Shown here: in pieces, positions 40,709 through 49,243 of the stretch
Position numbering within the stretch: the stretch's first letter is position 1
Layout: every line of letters starts with the position of its first letter
Assembly (NCBI GenBank): GCA_945878865.1
Contig: CAMCUD010000006.1
Coordinates: forward strand, 117,780-181,779
Direction: 5' to 3'
DNA: 64,000 nt
Origin: Bifidobacterium breve
GTDB taxonomy: Bacteria; Actinomycetota; Thermoleophilia; Solirubrobacterales; Solirubrobacteraceae
Notes under the pieces: model-generated
The model's input: only the letters and a program-made list of their open reading frames with translations
The model's database searches: none
What the model was told of the DNA's origin: nothing
Program-made: the position numbers and the translations under genes

Positions 40709-43700
40709 GTGCTGAAGCTCGCTCGTTGGTCCATCCGGCATCCGCGCGTCGCGCTGTCCGCCGTGGTCGTGCTCGCCGCCGTCCTGACCCTCATCGGGTC
40801 GGGCATCAGCGATCGGCTCTCGCCGACGATCACGATCGTCAGCGGCACCGAGTCGTCGCGCGCGCAGCACCTCGCTGACACGAAGTTCGGGCCGAGCGTG
40901 CTGGTCCCTGTCCTGCTGGAGGGGCCGCAGAAGCAGCTGGACACCCAGGGCCCGGCGCTCGTGAAGAAGCTCGCCGCGCAGCCCGACATCCGTGTGCTGT
41001 CGGCCTGGGACGGCGGCGACACCGGCAAGCAGCTTCGGCCCGCCGACGACAAGGCCATGATCGTCGCCTCGGTTGCGAAGACCGAGCAGCAGATGGTCGA
41101 CGACGGGCAGGGGCAGGTCGACGAGATCGTCGACAGCGTGGTCCACGGCGGCGTGAAGGCGTACGTCACCGGGCAGCCGACGCTGGACCTCGCGGTCCGC
41201 GACGCCGCCATCTCCTCGACGCGTGAGGCGGTGCTCCTGGCGATCCCGCTGCTCTTCCTCGCGCTGCTGCTCATCCTGCGCGCGCCGATCGCGGCGTTCG
41301 GGCTCACGCTGCTCGGCGGCATGACGGCACTCAGCGCGTTCGGGGCGGTGACCCTGCTGGCGAACGTGGTGGACGTCGACGCGATCACGCTCGCGCTCGG
41401 CACGATGACGGGCCTCGGGCTCGGTGTCGGGTACGGCCTGCTCGTCTATCGCGGGTGGCGGGAGTTCACCGTCGACGGGCATGAGGCGCCAGCGGAGGCC
41501 GCGGTCGACGCCGTCGGGTCGGCCGGGCGCGGCGTGCTGATCGGTGGCACCGCGCTCGTCCTCGCGCTTGTCGTCGCGACGATCCTCGGCCCGTCGGAGA
41601 TCCTCATCTCGATCGGCATCGCCCCCGTGATCGGCGGCATCCTGGCGATGGGAGGCGCGGTCGTCGCCGTGCCGGCCGCCGTGACGATCTGGGGTGAGCG
41701 CCTGCAGGCCTTCAGCTTCCCCGCCCCGCGGTTCGTCGTCGCCGGCTGGCATCGCCTGACCGGCGGTGAGTCGAGCGTGATCCGGCATGCCGTGCCGGCG
41801 GGCGCCGCGGCGACGCTGCTGCTCGCCGTCCTCGCGCTGCCCGTGCTGCACCTGGACACGGGTCCGCCGTCGGTGCAGCAGCTCAACGCCGACGACAGCG
41901 CGCGGGTCGCGTTCGAGCGCGTCGGCGTGGTCATGGGCCCGGGCTGGGCGACCCCCTACAACATCCTCGTCGCGTCGACGGGCGCGCCGATCACGAACGC
42001 GGCGACGCTCAAGCAGCTCGACGCCTACCAGGCGAAGATCGCCAAGGACCCGGCGGTCGCGTCGGTCATCGGCCCGGGCGCGATCTCGGCGACGAGCGGC
42101 GATCTCGCGGTGCTGCCGCGCAAGCTGCGTGAGTCCACGAAGCTGCTGAAGGGCGGCAAGAAGGACCTCGGCAAGCTCCAGGCCGGCCTCGGGCTCGCCG
42201 GGTCGGGCGCCAAGCAGTTGAAGTCCGGCCTCGGTGACGCCGCGAGCGGCGCCGAGCAGCTGCAGAGCGGTTCCGGCCAGGCGCAGGGCGGCGCCGGACA
42301 GCTGCGCGGCGGCCTCGGGCAGGCGCGCGCCGGCGCGGCGAAGATCACGGCCGGCCTGACGGTCGCGCTCGACGCGTCACGCAAGCTGCGTGACGGTTCC
42401 GCCGCGGCGCTCGCCGGCTCGCAGAAGGTGGCAGGCGGCCTCGGCCAGGCGGTCACCCCGGTGAAGGAGGGCGCGCCCGTGGTGCGCAAGATGGCCGACG
42501 ACGTCGCCGCCAGCAGCCAGGCCGTCCAGAGCGCGACGGGCGCCACGCAGGAGACCGCGGCGGCGCTCGACCAGGCCGCGTCGCAGCTCGCCGCGATCCC
42601 TGGGGTGAAGGACGACCCGAACTACCAGGCGGCGGTCGCGTCGGTGAACGCCGCGAAGTCCTCGGCGGGCGGCGCGAGCAGCACGCTCGCGGGCGCGTCG
42701 TCGCAGCTGCAGAGCGCGGCCGGAGTCGCCGACGCGTTCGCCGGCCAGGTCGCGTCGCTGTCGTCCGGCCTGCAGCAGCTCTACGCCGGATCGACCGCCC
42801 TGGAGGCCGGCATCGGCCAGCTCAAGGACGGCAACACCGCGCTGGCGTCGGGCATCGACAAGCTCGCCGGCGGCGGCAAGGAGCTCACGACCGGCGTGAC
42901 GTCCCTGCGTGACGGCGCGGCGCAGCTCGAGAACGGCCTCGGCCAGCTGACCACCGGCGCGGGGACCCTCTCCAGCGGCCTGTCCGAAGGGCAGGGCCCG
43001 ACCGGGCAGCTGGTCTCCGGGCTCGGTCAGCTCGAAGCGGGCGTCGCGAAGTTCCGCGGTGACCTGCCCAGCGCGACGGACCTCGAGCGCCTGCAGCGCG
43101 AATCGCCCGGGCTCTTCAACTCCGGCTACTTCGTCCTCGCGGCGCTGTCGGGCGCGCAGCCCGCCGACCGCAACCAGGCGACGTTCGCCGTGAACCTCGA
43201 GAAGGGCGGCAGCGCCGGTCAGATCGTCGTCGTCTCCAAGGACGACTCCGCGTCGGCCGCGACGCAGGAGCTCGGGGTGCGCCTGCGCGACGGCGCCGAC
43301 GCGTTCGCCGCGAAGACGGATCTCCAGGTCGCCGTGGGCGGTCCCGCGGGCAACCTGACCGACTTCAACAGCGAGATCTCCTCGCGGATCATGCCGGTCG
43401 TCATCGGCACGGCCATCGCGACGATCCTCCTGCTCATCCTGCTGCTGCGCGCCATCCCGATCCCGATCGTCGCCGTGCTCTGGGATCTGCTGGCCGCCGC
43501 CGCGACGTTCGGCGTGCTGACCGTCCTGTACGGCGGTGACGACCCGCTGCTCGGCGGCCCGGGCTACATCGACCCGATGACGATCATCGGCCTGTTCGCC
43601 GGCGTCTTCGGCATCACGATGGTCCACGAGACGGCCCTGCTCGAGCGGGCGCGCGAGCGCTTCGTCGAGACGGGAGACGCCGAGGGCGCGCTGCGCGACG

Positions 43701-43984
43701 GACTGGACCGCACGGCTGTCGCCGCAACCGGGGTCGCGGTCGCGCTCATCGTCGCCGCCGTCCCGTTCGCGTTCACCTCGCTGGCGACGATCCGGCAGTT
43801 CGGCATCGGCCTGGCGGTCGTCAACCTGCTCGACGCGCTCATCGTGCGCCCGGTGCTGCTCCCCGCGTCGGCGGAGCTGCTCGGGCGGTTCGGCTGGTGG
43901 CCGACGGGCCGCCACTTCGCACGCACGCGCAGGGAGACCACGGCGCCGAAGGAGGAGCCGCCGGTCAGCGCGGCGCCCGCGTGA
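40709..43984 (+). CDS. MMPL-family RND transporter with repeat-rich periplasmic domain
   Basis: This 1091-residue protein starts at a GTG (40709) after a GGAGGAG ribosome site. The N-terminal TM1, first porter domain and TM2-6 (~175-345) are followed by a large external region (~400-860) and the second TM bundle (~890-1060) containing MTIIGLFAGVFGITMVHETALLERARE. The external region has recurring blocks such as SGAKQLKSGLGDAASGAEQL and GGAGQLRGGL at about 11-residue spacing, like YhgE/Pip-type helical coiled coils. MMPL proteins export lipids or lipopeptides to the envelope. The cargo is not identified. Confidence 0.9.
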   Translation: MLKLARWSIRHPRVALSAVVVLAAVLTLIGSGISDRLSPTITIVSGTESSRAQHLADTKFGPSVLVPVLLEGPQKQLDTQGPALVKKLAAQPDIRVLSAWDGGDTGKQLRPADDKAMIVASVAKTEQQMVDDGQGQVDEIVDSVVHGGVKAYVTGQPTLDLAVRDAAISSTREAVLLAIPLLFLALLLILRAPIAAFGLTLLGGMTALSAFGAVTLLANVVDVDAITLALGTMTGLGLGVGYGLLVYRGWREFTVDGHEAPAEAAVDAVGSAGRGVLIGGTALVLALVVATILGPSEILISIGIAPVIGGILAMGGAVVAVPAAVTIWGERLQAFSFPAPRFVVAGWHRLTGGESSVIRHAVPAGAAATLLLAVLALPVLHLDTGPPSVQQLNADDSARVAFERVGVVMGPGWATPYNILVASTGAPITNAATLKQLDAYQAKIAKDPAVASVIGPGAISATSGDLAVLPRKLRESTKLLKGGKKDLGKLQAGLGLAGSGAKQLKSGLGDAASGAEQLQSGSGQAQGGAGQLRGGLGQARAGAAKITAGLTVALDASRKLRDGSAAALAGSQKVAGGLGQAVTPVKEGAPVVRKMADDVAASSQAVQSATGATQETAAALDQAASQLAAIPGVKDDPNYQAAVASVNAAKSSAGGASSTLAGASSQLQSAAGVADAFAGQVASLSSGLQQLYAGSTALEAGIGQLKDGNTALASGIDKLAGGGKELTTGVTSLRDGAAQLENGLGQLTTGAGTLSSGLSEGQGPTGQLVSGLGQLEAGVAKFRGDLPSATDLERLQRESPGLFNSGYFVLAALSGAQPADRNQATFAVNLEKGGSAGQIVVVSKDDSASAATQELGVRLRDGADAFAAKTDLQVAVGGPAGNLTDFNSEISSRIMPVVIGTAIATILLLILLLRAIPIPIVAVLWDLLAAAATFGVLTVLYGGDDPLLGGPGYIDPMTIIGLFAGVFGITMVHETALLERARERFVETGDAEGALRDGLDRTAVAATGVAVALIVAAVPFAFTSLATIRQFGIGLAVVNLLDALIVRPVLLPASAELLGRFGWWPTGRHFARTRRETTAPKEEPPVSAAPA

Positions 43985-44333
43985 GCTCCACGGCGGCGCG
44001 CGCCTGGACCTCGTGCTCGTTGGCGGCGTAGCCCTGCCAGAGGTACGAGGTCCACAGGCGGATCCAGCGGTGCTGGTGCTGCCAGGCGTGCGTGAGCTCG
44101 TGGGTGACGAGGTCCTCGGAGACCTCGTCGAGCGGGCGCTTGACGAGGATCAGCGGGCCGATGTCGTAGCCCACGAACCGCCGGAACCACGGCAGGCGGA
44201 ACAGCCACGGGACGGAGACGATCCGGGTGTGGCGGATGTCGATCGGCGCGGGGTAGAAGTCGAGCCGGTCCAGCCGCGCCTTCGCCCCCCGCAGCAGCGC
44301 GCGTTCGCGGTCGCTGCGGGGGCCGAGGAGCAC
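43965..44333 (-). CDS. Small zincin-like protein (HExxH)
   Basis: This 122-residue protein carries VTHELTHAWQHQ, an HExxH zinc site, with a downstream acid in AANEHEVQARA. The size is much smaller than typical peptidases; it resembles the DUF4157-like HELTHAWQ family. A GTG start at 44333 is supported by TACGCT (44340-44345), six bases upstream. It has no signal peptide and may be cytosolic. Its 3' end overlaps the convergent MMPL gene by 20 bp. Confidence 0.75.
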   Translation of the reverse strand: MLLGPRSDRERALLRGAKARLDRLDFYPAPIDIRHTRIVSVPWLFRLPWFRRFVGYDIGPLILVKRPLDEVSEDLVTHELTHAWQHQHRWIRLWTSYLWQGYAANEHEVQARAAVELTRAPR

Positions 44334-44349
44334 GGAGCCAGCGTAGTCG

Positions 44350-46152
44350 TCAGTACGGCTTGGCGGCCTTCGGCGACTCGGTCAGCGTGAAGATGTTCCC
44401 GTTGCCCGAGAACAGCTGGCTGAGCACCGGGCCGTAGGCGCCGCAGTTGACGAGCTGCGGGAAGTACGACTCCGACGCGGACGTCAGCTCACCCGTGCCG
44501 AGCTTGCCGACGCTGCCGTCGAAGTTCAGCGCGATCGTCACCGGTGTCTGGGTCCGGCAGTTCGCGCCGAAGTTGATGACGCTCACCCCGAACGACCGCA
44601 GGTTGATCCAGACCCGTGCCTGCGCGCGCATGTGGATGTCGCCGTTGTCGTCGAGCTCGATCGTCCCCGTCACCGGTTCGGCGTCCGTGATGATGAGGTT
44701 CACCCGGACGCTGAGCCCGAGCAGCCGGATCGACGTGCTCATGTACGGGATCGACGTGCGTCCGGTGATCTGCTTCGTCGTGAGGTTCGCCGCGCCGTCG
44801 AACGTCGCGCCGGCCGGCAGCGCGAGGGTCTGGTTGAGCTTGCCGAGCTTCACGCTGCCGCTGAGATTCCAGTCGGCGAGCGGGAACACGAAGTCGCCGC
44901 CCGCCGGATCGGCGGTGGACGCCGGCGGCGCCGCGGTGGTCGCGCACGTCGACGGCGCGGCCTGGCCGGCGAACCGGTTGGCGATCCACGACGTGGCCGA
45001 CGCGGCGGCCTGCGTCTGGGTCACGATGTGCTCACTCGGATACAGGTCGAACTGCACCTTCGTGCCCTTCGTGCACCAGTTCTTCTTCAGCGTGATGGCC
45101 TGGGCGAGCGGGATGAACTCGTCGGCCTGCCCGTGGTACTGGTAGACGGGCGCGCCGACGGCCTTCGTGCCGAGCGCCTGGCTCTCGAGGACCGGCTTGA
45201 CGGTCGGCAGGTTCATGAGCTCGTCGAGCGTCTCGCCGTTCGTCGTAAACGTCTGGACGTCGGTGTTGACGTACTTGTTCAGCAGCGCGAACACGCACTT
45301 CGTGTACGCGTCCTCGCGCGCGGCCTTGCCCGTGTCGTTGGCGAGGTCGTCGAACGGGACCTCGGTGGGGAACTCGTTGGCGAGGCCGACCACGCCGCCG
45401 AGCAGGAACGCGGCGCCGGAGCTCGCGTTGAGGTTGCGTGCCGAGCTGAAGAAGTCCCCGGGGACGCCGCCGGCGGCGACGCCCTGGAGGTTCAGCGACG
45501 GCGCGTACGCGGCCTTGTTCTCGCCCGCGAACCCGGCGGCCTGGCCGCCCTGCGAGTAGCCCCAGACGGCGGCCTTCGCGGCGTAGCTCAGACCCACGGA
45601 GGGGATCTGCGTGGCGGCCTTGACGATGTCCAGGACGGCGTTGCCCTCGGACTTCCCCGCGAGGTACGTGGGCCGGGAGCCGTTGGTGTAGCCCGCGTAG
45701 TCGGTGCCGACGACGGCCCACCCCTTCTTCAGCGCGGCGATGACGTTTGCGGTCTCGTAGTTCGGGCCGACGGTCAGCGAGCGCGACGGCGCGCACTGCG
45801 GGCCCAGGCCCTGCGTGCCGAACGCGTAGCTGACGATCGGCCGGGCGCCGGAGACGGCCGCGGTGGGGACGATGACCGTGCCGGTGACCGCGTTCGCGTT
45901 CCCCTTGGAGTCGGTGGAGCGGTAGAGGACCGTCCATGCCTTCACGGCCGGGGCGCCCGCGCCGAGGTTCAGCGTGGCGGGGCGGTACCAGATGAGATCG
46001 CCGTTGGCGCCGGCGGGAAGCGGGGACGGCGGCGTGTAGAAGGCGTCACCGGACGGGCCAGCGACAGGGGCGGCCTGGGCTCCGGCGGCGAGGCCGAGGC
46101 AGGCGAGGAGGGGCAGGCAGGCGGCTGCCAGCCGGTGGACCGAGCGATGCAC
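44350..46152 (-). CDS. Secreted lipase (LIP-family) with C-terminal beta domain, paralogue 1
   Basis: The reading is 600 residues from the GTG at 46152, with a signal peptide (HRLAAACLPLLACLGLAAGAQA). The alpha/beta-hydrolase part (~30-420) has WTVLYRSTDSKGNANAVTGTVIVP, the nucleophile elbow GYSQGGQA, HGQADEFIPLAQ (acid) and SEHIVTQTQ (His), as in secretory lipases. The C-terminal ~180 residues (after the TCATTAAPPAS linker) form a beta-rich domain ending at AAKPY, shared with the paralogue at 47261. It probably hydrolyses acylglycerols or esters outside the cell. The upstream promoter box is conserved with the paralogue. Confidence 0.9.
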   Translation of the reverse strand: MHRSVHRLAAACLPLLACLGLAAGAQAAPVAGPSGDAFYTPPSPLPAGANGDLIWYRPATLNLGAGAPAVKAWTVLYRSTDSKGNANAVTGTVIVPTAAVSGARPIVSYAFGTQGLGPQCAPSRSLTVGPNYETANVIAALKKGWAVVGTDYAGYTNGSRPTYLAGKSEGNAVLDIVKAATQIPSVGLSYAAKAAVWGYSQGGQAAGFAGENKAAYAPSLNLQGVAAGGVPGDFFSSARNLNASSGAAFLLGGVVGLANEFPTEVPFDDLANDTGKAAREDAYTKCVFALLNKYVNTDVQTFTTNGETLDELMNLPTVKPVLESQALGTKAVGAPVYQYHGQADEFIPLAQAITLKKNWCTKGTKVQFDLYPSEHIVTQTQAAASATSWIANRFAGQAAPSTCATTAAPPASTADPAGGDFVFPLADWNLSGSVKLGKLNQTLALPAGATFDGAANLTTKQITGRTSIPYMSTSIRLLGLSVRVNLIITDAEPVTGTIELDDNGDIHMRAQARVWINLRSFGVSVINFGANCRTQTPVTIALNFDGSVGKLGTGELTSASESYFPQLVNCGAYGPVLSQLFSGNGNIFTLTESPKAAKPY

Positions 46153-46194
46153 GGTGAGCTCTCTTCCCTTGAGCGTGGACAGGTGGACAGGAGT

Positions 46195-46224
46195 GGCGGG
46201 TCCCACCCCCAGGTGTGACCCGCC
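46195..46224. repeat. Inverted repeat in the leader of lipase paralogue 1
   Basis: GGCGGGTC (46195-46202) pairs exactly with GACCCGCC (46217-46224). It lies between the promoter box and the start codon, so it would form a hairpin in the untranslated leader of the lipase mRNA. The right arm contains GGTGTGACCC, which also occurs in the inverted repeat at 408-456. Confidence 0.45.
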
Positions 46225-46245
46225 GCACACTCGACAGCGATCGCA

Positions 46246-46274
46246 GACTAACCGGTTGTTCAGTTCTGTGTCCA
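46246..46274 (-). promoter_or_regulatory. Promoter and putative operator of lipase paralogue 1
   Basis: On the minus strand TGGACA (46269-46274) and TTAGTC (46246-46251) are 17 bases apart, a good -35/-10 pair. The partly palindromic block CTAACCGGTTGTTCAG (46248-46263) overlaps the -10 and spacer. The same arrangement occurs upstream of paralogue 2. It predicts a leader of about 85-90 bases, unlike the leaderless genes nearby. Confidence 0.6.
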
Positions 46275-46301
46275 GTTCGCCGGCCCCGTAGCGTGTGACG
46301 G

Positions 46302-47201
46302 GTGCCGCGCACGCTGCTCGCCGCCGCCGTCGCGCTGCCGTGGATCGCGTGGGCCGTCGTGCGGGTCGCCGGCGTCGAGCTGCCCCACCGGCCCACGGAG
46401 CTGCTCGCCTTCACCCCGTACGCCGCACTCACGGCGGTGGTGCCAGTGGTCATCGCGCTCGTGCTGCGCCGGCGGGCGATCGCGCTGGTCTCCCTCATCG
46501 CGGCGCTCGCCCTCGTCGCCTCCGTCGTCCCACGCGCGACCGGCGACCCGGAGAAGCCCGGCTCGCGTCCGGTGCTGACCGTGATGAGCGTCAACGTGCT
46601 CCGGGGCCATGCTGACCCGCACGCCGTCATGCGCCTGGTCGAGGAGTACGACGTCGACGTGCTGGCGCTTGAGGAATCGCGCCCGGCGTTCGTCGCCCAG
46701 CTCGACGGCTTCGGCGCGGGAAGCCGCCTGCCCTATCGCAACGCGGCGCCGCTCGACGAGGCGCTGCTCAGCGCCGTGCCGCTGCGCCCGACCGGATGGC
46801 CGGCGGAAGGTGACCTGCGGATCGGCGCACGGACCATCCGCGTCCGGGCGGTCCACCCGCCCCCGCCGGTGACGACGAGGGAGTGGCGCGAGTGGCAGGA
46901 CGAGCTCGCGGCGCTGCCCTCCTCCGGGCCGGGCCCCGTCCGCCACGTCCTGGCCGGCGACTTCAACGCGACGCTCGACCATCCCGAGCTGCGCGACGTC
47001 ATCGACCGCGGCTACGTCGACGGCGCCGACCAGGTCGGCGCTGGGCTGCATCCCACCTGGCCGGCCGGCCGGCGCCTGCCGCCCGACATCACCATCGACC
47101 ACGTGCTCGTCGACACGCGCCTGGGCGTCGCGTCGTTCAGCGTCCATCCGGTGCCCCGGACCGACCACCGCGCCGTCATCGCCCGCATCGTCGTCCGTTA
47201 A
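46302..47201 (+). CDS. Endonuclease/exonuclease/phosphatase (EEP) family membrane protein
   Basis: This 299-residue protein has three N-terminal hydrophobic helices (~1-77) and then an EEP catalytic domain: VMSVNVLRGHAD (Asn site), VLALEES (Glu metal ligand), LAGDFNATLDHPELR (Asp/Asn), ITIDHVLVD and a final TDHRAVIA (Asp-His). The order matches DNase I/sphingomyelinase-type phosphodiesterases. Such membrane-anchored EEP proteins are common in actinobacteria; the substrate (nucleic acid or phospholipid head group) is unknown. The GTG start is seven bases after TAGCGT (46289-46294). It lies between two lipase paralogues on the other strand. Confidence 0.88.
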   Translation: MPRTLLAAAVALPWIAWAVVRVAGVELPHRPTELLAFTPYAALTAVVPVVIALVLRRRAIALVSLIAALALVASVVPRATGDPEKPGSRPVLTVMSVNVLRGHADPHAVMRLVEEYDVDVLALEESRPAFVAQLDGFGAGSRLPYRNAAPLDEALLSAVPLRPTGWPAEGDLRIGARTIRVRAVHPPPPVTTREWREWQDELAALPSSGPGPVRHVLAGDFNATLDHPELRDVIDRGYVDGADQVGAGLHPTWPAGRRLPPDITIDHVLVDTRLGVASFSVHPVPRTDHRAVIARIVVR

Positions 47202-47205
47202 CGGG

Positions 47206-47235
47206 CGCGGCCGCCCCGGGGAGGGGGCGGCCGCG
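47206..47235. terminator. Bidirectional hairpin terminator
   Basis: CGCGGCCGCCCC (47206-47217) pairs perfectly with GGGGCGGCCGCG (47224-47235) around a six-base loop. It lies four bases after the EEP gene stop and 26 bases from the stop of the convergent lipase gene, so it can serve both transcripts. There is no U-run, as is usual at this GC content. Confidence 0.75.
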
Positions 47236-47260
47236 GTGTCCTTGCTCCGGGTGAGGGAGA

Positions 47261-49072
47261 TCAGTACGGCTTGGGTGCCGGCGGGTTCAGCGTGAGCGTG
47301 AACCGGTTGTTCGGCGCGGACGCCAGCGCGCTCAGCAGCGGGCCGTAGACCCCGCAGCCGGTGAACTCGCTGAAGTTCGTCGTCGTGCTCGAGACGAGCT
47401 TGCCGTTGCCGATGCCGGAGACCGGACCGTCGTAGCGGTACGGCACGTTGACCGGGTAGCGGGTCTTGCAGTCCGTGCCGAGCTGCAGGCCGAACAGGTT
47501 CAGCGAGCGGATCTTCACCTGGATGCCGAGGTTGCCCGCGAGGTGCAGGTCACCGTTGTCGTCCAGCGAGGCCGTGCCCTGGAGCGCGGAGAGCTGCGTG
47601 ATGGTGACCTTCACGCCGACCTTGATCCCGGCCAGGCTGATCTGCCCGTTGAACGTCGGGATGGAGACGCCGCCCACCGGGGCGTACAGCGTGTTCTTGG
47701 TGATGTTCGCCTGGCCGCTGAACGTCGAGCCGGACGGGATGTAGAGCGTCGAGCTCAGGCGGTCGAGGTACGCCGTGCCGCCGAGCTGCCACTTGTCGAG
47801 GTTGACGACGAAGTCGCCGCCCCCGGGAGGCGCGGTCGACACCGGCGGCGGCGCGTTGTTCCCGCAGTTCGTCGGCGCGGCCTGCCCGGCGAACCGGTTG
47901 GCGATCCACGTCGTCGCGGGGCCCGCGGCCTGCGTCTGGGTGGCGATGTGCTCGCTCGGGTAGAGGTCGAACTGCACCTTCGTGCCCTTCGCGCACCACG
48001 CCTTCTTCGTCGCGTACGCCTGGCCGAGCGGCAGGAACTCGTCGGCCTGCCCGTGGTACTGGTAGACCGGCGCCGGGATCGCCTTCGTGCCCAGGGCCTG
48101 CGAGCTGATGACCTGGTTGACGCTCTGGATGGCCAGGAGGTCGTCGAGCGACGCGTTGGCCTCGGTGAACTCCGAGATGTTCTTGTTGCGGTACTTATTC
48201 AGCAGCTCGAACACGCACTTCGTGTAGGAGTCCTCGCGCGCGGCCTTGCCGGCGGCGTTGGAGACGAGGTCGAACGGCACCTGGTTGGGGAACTCGTTGG
48301 CGAGGCCGACGACGCCACCGAGGAGGAACGCGGCGCCGTAGCTGCCGTTGAGGTTGCGCGCGCTGGCGAAGAAGTCGCCGGGGACGCCGCCGGCGGCGAC
48401 ACCCTGGAGGTTCATCGACGGCGTGTACGTGGCCTTGTTCTCGCCCGCGAAGGACGCGGCCTGGCCGCCCTGCGAGTAGCCCCAGACCGCGGTCTTGGCG
48501 CTGTAGCTCAGCCCGACGGACGGGATCTGTGTGGCCGCCTTGACGATGTCCAGAACGGCGTTGCCCTCGGACTTGCCCGCGAGGTAGGTCGGGCGCTTGC
48601 CGGTGGTGTAGCCGGCGTAGTCGGTGCCGACGACGGCCCAGCCCTTCTGCAGCGCGGCGACGATGTTGTCGCCCTCGTAGGTCGCCTGGCCGCCGGAGAG
48701 CTGGCGGGAAGGCGCGCACCGGGGCGCGAGGCCCTGCGTGCCGAAGGCGTAGGAGACGATCGGCCGCGCGCCGGAGACGGCGGTCGTCGGGACGATGACG
48801 GTGCCGGTGACGGCGTTGGCGACGCCGTTGGAGTCGGTCGACCGGTACAGGACGGTCCACGCCTTCGCGGCGGGCGCGCCCGGCAGGTTCACCGAGGTCG
48901 AGCGGTACCAGATGAGGTCGCCGTTGGCGCCCGCGGGAAGCGGGGACGGCGGGGTGTAGAAGGCGTCACCCGACGGACCGGCGACCGGCGCGGCGTGCGC
49001 GGCGGCGGCGAGGCCGAGCGAGGCGACGGCGGGCAGGCAGACAGCTGCCAGCCGCGAGGCCCAGCGATACAT
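47261..49072 (-). CDS. Secreted lipase (LIP-family) with C-terminal beta domain, paralogue 2
   Basis: This 603-residue paralogue of the protein at 44350-46152 has near-identical blocks: the signal peptide (MYRWASRLAAVCL...HAAPVAG), WTVLYRSTDSNGVANAVTGT, GYSQGGQA, HGQADEFLPLGQ and SEHIATQTQ. Its C-terminal beta domain (~430-603) ends ...PAPKPY like the other. Conservation is high in the catalytic part and lower in the C-terminal domain, which suggests selection for different substrates or surfaces. The ATG at 49072 follows GGGGGAAG. The promoter and operator at 49171-49199 match those of paralogue 1. Confidence 0.9.
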   Translation of the reverse strand: MYRWASRLAAVCLPAVASLGLAAAAHAAPVAGPSGDAFYTPPSPLPAGANGDLIWYRSTSVNLPGAPAAKAWTVLYRSTDSNGVANAVTGTVIVPTTAVSGARPIVSYAFGTQGLAPRCAPSRQLSGGQATYEGDNIVAALQKGWAVVGTDYAGYTTGKRPTYLAGKSEGNAVLDIVKAATQIPSVGLSYSAKTAVWGYSQGGQAASFAGENKATYTPSMNLQGVAAGGVPGDFFASARNLNGSYGAAFLLGGVVGLANEFPNQVPFDLVSNAAGKAAREDSYTKCVFELLNKYRNKNISEFTEANASLDDLLAIQSVNQVISSQALGTKAIPAPVYQYHGQADEFLPLGQAYATKKAWCAKGTKVQFDLYPSEHIATQTQAAGPATTWIANRFAGQAAPTNCGNNAPPPVSTAPPGGGDFVVNLDKWQLGGTAYLDRLSSTLYIPSGSTFSGQANITKNTLYAPVGGVSIPTFNGQISLAGIKVGVKVTITQLSALQGTASLDDNGDLHLAGNLGIQVKIRSLNLFGLQLGTDCKTRYPVNVPYRYDGPVSGIGNGKLVSSTTTNFSEFTGCGVYGPLLSALASAPNNRFTLTLNPPAPKPY

Positions 49073-49170
49073 GAACTTCCCCCAGATGTGATGGACAGGG
49101 CGCCCGCCACCCCGCTCGCCCGGAGCGGGAGACAGTGTGACGGAGCACACACGACGTACGGCCTGGCGGA

Positions 49171-49199
49171 GCCTAACCGGGCGGTCAGTTCGTTGTCCA
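49171..49199 (-). promoter_or_regulatory. Promoter and putative operator of lipase paralogue 2
   Basis: On the minus strand TGGACA (49194-49199) and TTAGGC (49171-49176) are 17 bases apart. CTAACCGGGCGGTCAG (49173-49188) is a better palindrome than the equivalent box of paralogue 1 and has the CTRACCG-N2-CGGTYAG form often bound by TetR-family repressors. Conservation between two diverged leaders argues that both boxes are functional. Confidence 0.6.
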
Positions 49200-49202
49200 A
49201 TG

Positions 49203-49240
49203 TTCCGGCGCACTTTGTGCGCCGGAACAAAGTGCGCCGG
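49203..49240 (-). terminator. Nested inverted repeats after fumC
   Basis: TTCCGGCGCAC (49203-49213) pairs exactly with GTGCGCCGGAA (49217-49227) around TTT, a very stable 11-bp hairpin. CCGGCGCACTTTGT (49205-49218) can also pair with ACAAAGTGCGCCGG (49227-49240), so two mutually exclusive folds exist. The element starts four bases beyond the fumC stop and is most likely its terminator. It also lies just upstream of the lipase paralogue 2 promoter. Confidence 0.65.
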
Positions 49241-49243
49241 GCG

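Noticed and set aside
38803..41403. An 866-codon version of the acyl-CoA synthetase
   Set aside because: The first ~276 codons are antisense to the MMPL gene; family similarity begins at the ATG at 40575.
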